Part shown: piece by piece, positions 6,646 to 10,298 of the stretch
Position numbering within the stretch: position 1 is the stretch's first letter
Layout of the letters: each line of letters opens with the position of its first letter
Assembly (NCBI GenBank): GCA_023380695.1
Contig: JAMCRT010000040.1
Location: forward strand, 1 to 10,298
Length of the DNA stretch: 10,298 nt
From: Patescibacteria group bacterium
GTDB lineage: Bacteria; Patescibacteriota; Dojkabacteria; JAKAPS01; JAJZLI01
Reading direction: 5' to 3'
Notes under the pieces: model-generated
Told to the model about the DNA's origin: nothing
Database searches by the model: none
The model's input: the letters and a program-made list of their open reading frames with translations, nothing else
Made by a program: the position numbers and the translations under genes

Positions 6646-8202
6646 TTACAAACAGCGATATATAGTTTGCATATATTTCAAAATTTTCGGTATAACATTC
6701 CTATTTTTTGCATATGCATAATAGAGCCCATTTATCCTATCCCGAGATTCTCCATATATCATATTAAGAGCAAGAATTTCATGGTTATTTAATATTTTAG
6801 GAATTATATTTGCAAAAAATATTTTTGCAAGAACTATATCTTTTAGTGGTAAATCAATTTCATCTCTACTGATTACAAAACCTAACTTATCTATAATAGA
6901 GTTTTGATCATCAATATTCTCTGCTATTTGTAATGCTACAAATAAATCCTCATAATTTTGCATATGCTCTATTACTGTAGTTTTGAAATGAAACTTAGAT
7001 ATATTAGTTATTAATCTTTCTATTCCATCTTTGCTATATAACAAAGACTCTGTATTATCAGGTATTTCAACTCTAGGGAGATATGATTTAGACATTGCTG
7101 AATTTCTATATTCTCCTCTGATAATACTAAAGATAATACCAAAATGTACTGTGTCAAATATTTGTCTAACACGCTCTCTACTAATACCAAAAATCTCTCC
7201 AATATTACTATATGTATATGTCTTATCATTCTTTCCATCAATATTGTAATATAAAGATAACATTTCTCTAGTCCTCGAAGGAAACCTTTCAATATATGGT
7301 AAAAGCAAAGGTTTATATGCTAAATTATCTTCTATAGTGTCTATAGAGTAATCATCAGTATCTGGTAAATCTACATCTTCAATTGACTGAAAATGTAGCA
7401 TATTAATATATGATAGGGTTTCCTTTAACTTCTCTATTGATATACCCAGACTATCTGCTAACTCAGTATAACTTGGATACCTCTTTAAAGAAGTTATTAA
7501 TTCATCATATGTAAGCCCTAAAGGTATGATATCTTGAGAAAAAGTTCTTCTTGGTATATGTATATCGAAAGATTTGCTCTCTACATAGCAACGCTTTATT
7601 CTCCACTCAATACTTTGTATAGCAAAAGTACTAAAAGTGTTTTCTCGTGTATAATCAAATTGATCAATAGATTCAAATAACCCAGCCATACCCTCATTAA
7701 CCATTTCTTCATAAATATCCTCATTAGAAAATTTATCTTTTCTATATAAAACAAATCTTAATGCAAAAAATACTAAACCAATATTATGATAGAATATTTC
7801 TTCTTTAATATTTTCAGGATCTTTAGACGTTTTCATCTTTTCAAATAATGATTTCATATCTTTATCTGAAAGTTGTGTTGTATCTTTTTTATTATCCTGA
7901 GCTTTTTTAAAATGAAACTTACGTAAATTTCTTAGAACTTTCCTCACATCATAGTCACTTTCTTCATACTCAGAATATAAATCAACAATATCCTCTCCCA
8001 TAGCATCTTCTCTATCATGATTGTTAGACTGCAAAATATTTTCATTAATACCATCCAAAGGTTTCCTTCCTGCAAAAAAATTATCTGATAATAAATACAT
8101 AGCCCATCCAGGAATATAGTCAAATGATGACGCTTCAATACTCGAAATATCTGTATCTTCTAGTATTTCAGGTATTTGGGAAATAGTATGTAATTCAGAC
8201 AT
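6646..8202 (-). CDS. Divergent sigma-70 family factor with long N- and C-terminal extensions
   Basis: This is an RNA polymerase sigma factor of 518 residues. Region 2 spans about 135-220: it includes EEMVNEGMAGLFESIDQFDY (166-185, the core-binding region 2.2-2.3 pattern), then ENTFSTFAIQSIEWRIKR and DIHIPRR. The usual tryptophan pair of FSTYATWWIRQAI is Q196-S197 here. Region 3 follows at about 240-275 (YPSYTELADSLGISIEKLKE). Region 4 is at about 298-350, ending in the helix-turn-helix YSNIGEIFGISRERVRQIF (331-349), close to the canonical RERVRQI. About 130 acidic or polar residues precede region 2. About 165 residues follow region 4, which is where primary sigma factors normally end. Whether this is the housekeeping factor or an alternative one is open. 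It has its own 120-bp upstream gap with a promoter-like sequence and is followed by murA at 32 bp. The ATG at 8202 is the first start after an in-frame stop at 8239-8241. No Shine-Dalgarno is evident. Confidence 0.85.
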   Translation of the reverse strand: MSELHTISQIPEILEDTDISSIEASSFDYIPGWAMYLLSDNFFAGRKPLDGINENILQSNNHDREDAMGEDIVDLYSEYEESDYDVRKVLRNLRKFHFKKAQDNKKDTTQLSDKDMKSLFEKMKTSKDPENIKEEIFYHNIGLVFFALRFVLYRKDKFSNEDIYEEMVNEGMAGLFESIDQFDYTRENTFSTFAIQSIEWRIKRCYVESKSFDIHIPRRTFSQDIIPLGLTYDELITSLKRYPSYTELADSLGISIEKLKETLSYINMLHFQSIEDVDLPDTDDYSIDTIEDNLAYKPLLLPYIERFPSRTREMLSLYYNIDGKNDKTYTYSNIGEIFGISRERVRQIFDTVHFGIIFSIIRGEYRNSAMSKSYLPRVEIPDNTESLLYSKDGIERLITNISKFHFKTTVIEHMQNYEDLFVALQIAENIDDQNSIIDKLGFVISRDEIDLPLKDIVLAKIFFANIIPKILNNHEILALNMIYGESRDRINGLYYAYAKNRNVIPKILKYMQTIYRCL

Positions 8203-8322
8203 AATTATGATATAATTTTTTATATAGGATATTATATATTAATCCTTATTAAAAGTCTATAGAATATATAGGACAATAGAAAATTATACTAAAATGTAAA
8301 TAAAAATATAAAAATTGGAATA
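8203..8322 (-). promoter_or_regulatory. Intergenic control region upstream of the sigma-factor gene
   Basis: This is the longest gap in the minus-strand cluster and is extremely AT-rich. On the minus strand a -35-like TAGACT (8254-8259, 4 of 6 matches to TTGACA) is followed after 17 bp by a perfect -10 TATAAT (8231-8236). The start would fall near 8224, leaving a leader of about 22 nt without a Shine-Dalgarno. A second TATAAT lies at 8283-8288 without a convincing -35. The 9-mer TATATAGGA occurs at 8221-8229 and 8265-8273 (plus-strand reading), bracketing the promoter core. An inverted repeat CTATA-GAATA-TATAG lies at 8257-8271. Such AT-rich motifs arise easily by chance. No hairpin terminator for the upstream PBP gene is visible. 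Confidence 0.45.
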
Positions 8323-10050
8323 TTAAGGAGAAATATTATAGTATTTGAATAAATAATTAGATATAGCACCCCATAAAACACAAGAGGTTGTAGCTGCATA
8401 ATATTGATTTAGTAATGGTTTATGAGGAGAATTTATCATAGTAAGCATTATAAATTTAGGATTCAGGGTCGGAGCAAAACCAACATAAGTCATCACATAA
8501 TTACGCTTACTATATTGACCTGGATGCTTAACAGATGGCATTTGTGCAGAACCTGTTTTTGATGCAATAATTGGCATATATTGTGCAACACCGGTTTGAT
8601 GTAATGCCCAATTTGGCTCACCTTGAGTTGCATATGTAAACATAGGTATCATTTCTTTTGCTATCGTACTTGTTACTGGGCTATCTATTACTTTTGGCTT
8701 GTAATGAACAATTTTACCAGAAGGCAGGGTAATACTGTTAACAATATATGGTTGCATTCTTTTTCCACCATTTGCTACTACATCATATGCATCAATTATT
8801 TGTAGTGGAGATACTGATACATATTGCCCAAATGAATCTGTAGCAAGAGCAGCTTTATCCCATGTTTGATATGGAGGAATTATACCAGTTTCCTCTCCTT
8901 GCAAAGTAATACCAAGCAGTGATCCAAATCCAAATGCTTTAGATGTGTTATACATTATCTGTGAAGATAAATATTTTGTTGCAACTATACTTGCTCCCAC
9001 ATTAGAAGACAGATACAAAATTCTGCCAAGATTCATTACACCTGCAGGCAGTTTATTCCAATTATAGATTTTTTTACCATTAGCTAAAAATACTCCTGTT
9101 TTATCATCCACTGTTGTTTGAGGAGTTACTTTACCAGAATTGAGAGCACCTGCAACCATTATAATCTTGCCCACAGAACCTGGTTCATAAATAAAACTTA
9201 TCGCATTATTTATATAACTGCTATATTTATATTTCCAATACTGATTTGGATTAAATGTAGGATAACTTGACATTGCTATTATAGCTCCTGTTTTAGGATT
9301 CATAATTATCACTGCTCCAGATTTTGCATCCAATTTTTTTACCCATTTATCAAGCTGAGAAGATGCATCTTTCTGAATTGCAGGATTTATTGTAAGATTT
9401 ATTGCATCTCCATTAGAGGGTGGAACAAAATTGTAATTCTTGTTTAATAATGGGATACCTAAAGCACTCTCTACTCCACTTGAATAACCATCATGTCCAC
9501 TAAGTGCACCATTGAAATATCCTTCAATTCCATAAAATCCTGAAGTATTTCCATATTGATTTTTACCAACAAATCCTAAAATATGTGCAAATAAATTATT
9601 ATCCGGATAGAACCTACCTTCATGTTTTACAAAAATAAGAGATTGGAATTTTGAAAGTTTATCTTTTTCTGATGATGATACACCGTTTGATATTTTAGCC
9701 CAAACCAGATTATTATTATTTAAAATTTTTGATATATTACTTTTGGAAATATTTAATACTGAAGATATACTAGACTCTAATTTACCTTTATTTTGCATAT
9801 TTTTTAAATTTACATACATATGATAAATAGGTTTATTGTTTGCTAAAATTGCACCATTTGATGCTGTAATAACGCCTCTTAGTGCTGGAATCTTATTGCT
9901 GAATGTATTTTCAAATGAAGCCTCAGATGCATATATATTATGATCTACAACCTGTACTATAAATAAACGGGTAAGAATAATCAAAGAGACAAGAATGAAA
10001 AATCCCATTATATATGAGAGCCTCCTTTTGAAAAAATCTTCTTTTATCAT
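8323..10050 (-). CDS. ftsI: Class B penicillin-binding protein (FtsI/PBP2-like transpeptidase)
   Basis: This is a membrane-anchored D,D-transpeptidase that cross-links peptidoglycan outside the membrane, here most likely the septal enzyme. The 575-residue protein has a short basic cytoplasmic tail, one transmembrane helix (about 13-34) and the class B dimer-domain motif ALRGVITASNGAILA (56-70). The transpeptidase domain follows from about 215. All three catalytic motifs are present: S292-V-G-K295 in YEPGSVGK (usually STFK), S348-S-N350 and K498-T-G500. SFGQYVSVSPLQIIDAYDVVANGG (406-429) is also diagnostic. There are no PASTA repeats at the C-terminus. The start ATG overlaps the stop of the FtsL-like gene by ATGA, which is the classical ftsL-ftsI order and supports FtsI over elongation PBP2. 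It is followed by a 120-bp gap before the sigma gene. Confidence 0.93.
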   Translation of the reverse strand: MIKEDFFKRRLSYIMGFFILVSLIILTRLFIVQVVDHNIYASEASFENTFSNKIPALRGVITASNGAILANNKPIYHMYVNLKNMQNKGKLESSISSVLNISKSNISKILNNNNLVWAKISNGVSSSEKDKLSKFQSLIFVKHEGRFYPDNNLFAHILGFVGKNQYGNTSGFYGIEGYFNGALSGHDGYSSGVESALGIPLLNKNYNFVPPSNGDAINLTINPAIQKDASSQLDKWVKKLDAKSGAVIIMNPKTGAIIAMSSYPTFNPNQYWKYKYSSYINNAISFIYEPGSVGKIIMVAGALNSGKVTPQTTVDDKTGVFLANGKKIYNWNKLPAGVMNLGRILYLSSNVGASIVATKYLSSQIMYNTSKAFGFGSLLGITLQGEETGIIPPYQTWDKAALATDSFGQYVSVSPLQIIDAYDVVANGGKRMQPYIVNSITLPSGKIVHYKPKVIDSPVTSTIAKEMIPMFTYATQGEPNWALHQTGVAQYMPIIASKTGSAQMPSVKHPGQYSKRNYVMTYVGFAPTLNPKFIMLTMINSPHKPLLNQYYAATTSCVLWGAISNYLFKYYNISP

Positions 10051-10298
10051 TTTGTAATATTGAATGTATATGTAGCCTGAGGAAGATTAGCTCCAGTCTT
10101 AGCATTCTTATATCCTTTCTTTACAAGAGAACTTTCTATATTTGCAATAGACTGAGTAGTAGATATCTTCTGTTGTAAAGTTTGATTTGACTCAGATAAT
10201 GTCTCATATTTTGAAACCATATTACCTACTAAACTATCATATGTATCAATACTATTCATTAAATAGAATTGCAGTACAATTACTACAAATATACTAAA
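10047..10298 (-). CDS. FtsL-like cell-division membrane protein, 5' end outside the window
   Basis: The frame stays open to the window edge, so the ATG at 10259 is probably internal. The codons upstream of it read FSIFVVIVLQFYL, a hydrophobic membrane segment. It is followed by a periplasm-side helix with coiled-coil character (VGNMVSKYETLSESNQTLQQ), then IANIESSLVKKGYKNA and a short tail. One membrane segment, a short coiled coil, and position directly before a class B PBP with an ATGA overlap are the features of FtsL (or the related DivIC/FtsB fold), which recruits FtsI and FtsW to the septum. FtsL proteins diverge strongly, so the call rests on architecture and context. At least 83 residues are present, close to the usual size. 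Confidence 0.7.
   Translation of the reverse strand, partial: FSIFVVIVLQFYLMNSIDTYDSLVGNMVSKYETLSESNQTLQQKISTTQSIANIESSLVKKGYKNAKTGANLPQATYTFNITK

Noticed and set aside
6081..6792. Several short plus-strand open frames opposite murA and the 3' end of the sigma gene
   Set aside because: Antisense shadows of conserved coding sequence with no ribosome-binding site and no domain pattern.
7020..7292. An alternative minus-strand frame of 90 codons inside the sigma gene
   Set aside because: It overlaps region 4 of the sigma factor in another frame, where the RERVRQI frame is clearly the real one.
1..10298. CRISPR array, tRNA or rRNA genes, riboswitch
   Set aside because: No regularly spaced repeats, no cloverleaf-like sequence with a TTCGA-type arm, and no conserved rRNA or riboswitch segments were seen. 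The non-coding gaps are also too short and AT-rich.

Overview
The window is a very AT-rich stretch of bacterial DNA, most likely from a Candidate Phyla Radiation (Patescibacteria) genome. The evidence for this is indirect. Genes are tightly packed and overlap by ATGA. MurE lacks its usual N-terminal domain. The ligase in the MurC position is of the Mpl type. A MurF-like protein carries the long hydrophobic insertion that I associate with CPR MurF proteins. TGA ends at least six genes, several of them inside ATGA overlaps, so the standard bacterial code applies rather than the TGA=Gly code of Gracilibacteria/Absconditabacteria. I cannot assign a phylum from the sequence alone.

Left edge (1 to about 376): the 5' part of an IS200/IS605-family transposase gene (tnpA, minus strand, running off the window) and its probable left end with a small hairpin. 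This segment is clearly more GC-rich than the rest. It abuts an unrecognised gene (348-956, plus strand) whose apparent GTG start lies inside the IS hairpin, so that gene has probably lost its original 5' end. Next on the plus strand is an NAD-dependent sugar-nucleotide epimerase/dehydratase (1034-1933), which meets the minus-strand cluster tail to tail with a 6-bp overlap.

Right part (1928 to 10298, all minus strand): a dcw-like cell wall and division cluster. In transcription order it holds an FtsL-like membrane protein (running off the window), a class B penicillin-binding protein (FtsI/PBP2), a 120-bp gap with a candidate promoter, a divergent sigma-70 family factor with a long C-terminal extension, MurA, a MurF-like protein without a P-loop or C-terminal domain, MurE, and an Mpl-type Mur ligase. 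The overlaps FtsL/PBP, MurA/MurF-like, MurF-like/MurE and MurE/Mpl are all ATGA, which suggests translational coupling. Together these genes cover the first committed step of UDP-MurNAc synthesis, amino-acid addition to the stem peptide, and septal transpeptidation. MurB, MurD, MurG, FtsW and a catalytically competent MurF are not in the window.

The most interesting items are the degenerate MurF-like protein kept in frame between murA and murE, the unusual sigma factor embedded in the wall cluster, the Cys-to-Asp MurA (predicted fosfomycin-insensitive), and the Mpl-type enzyme with an altered P-loop in a de novo pathway cluster.
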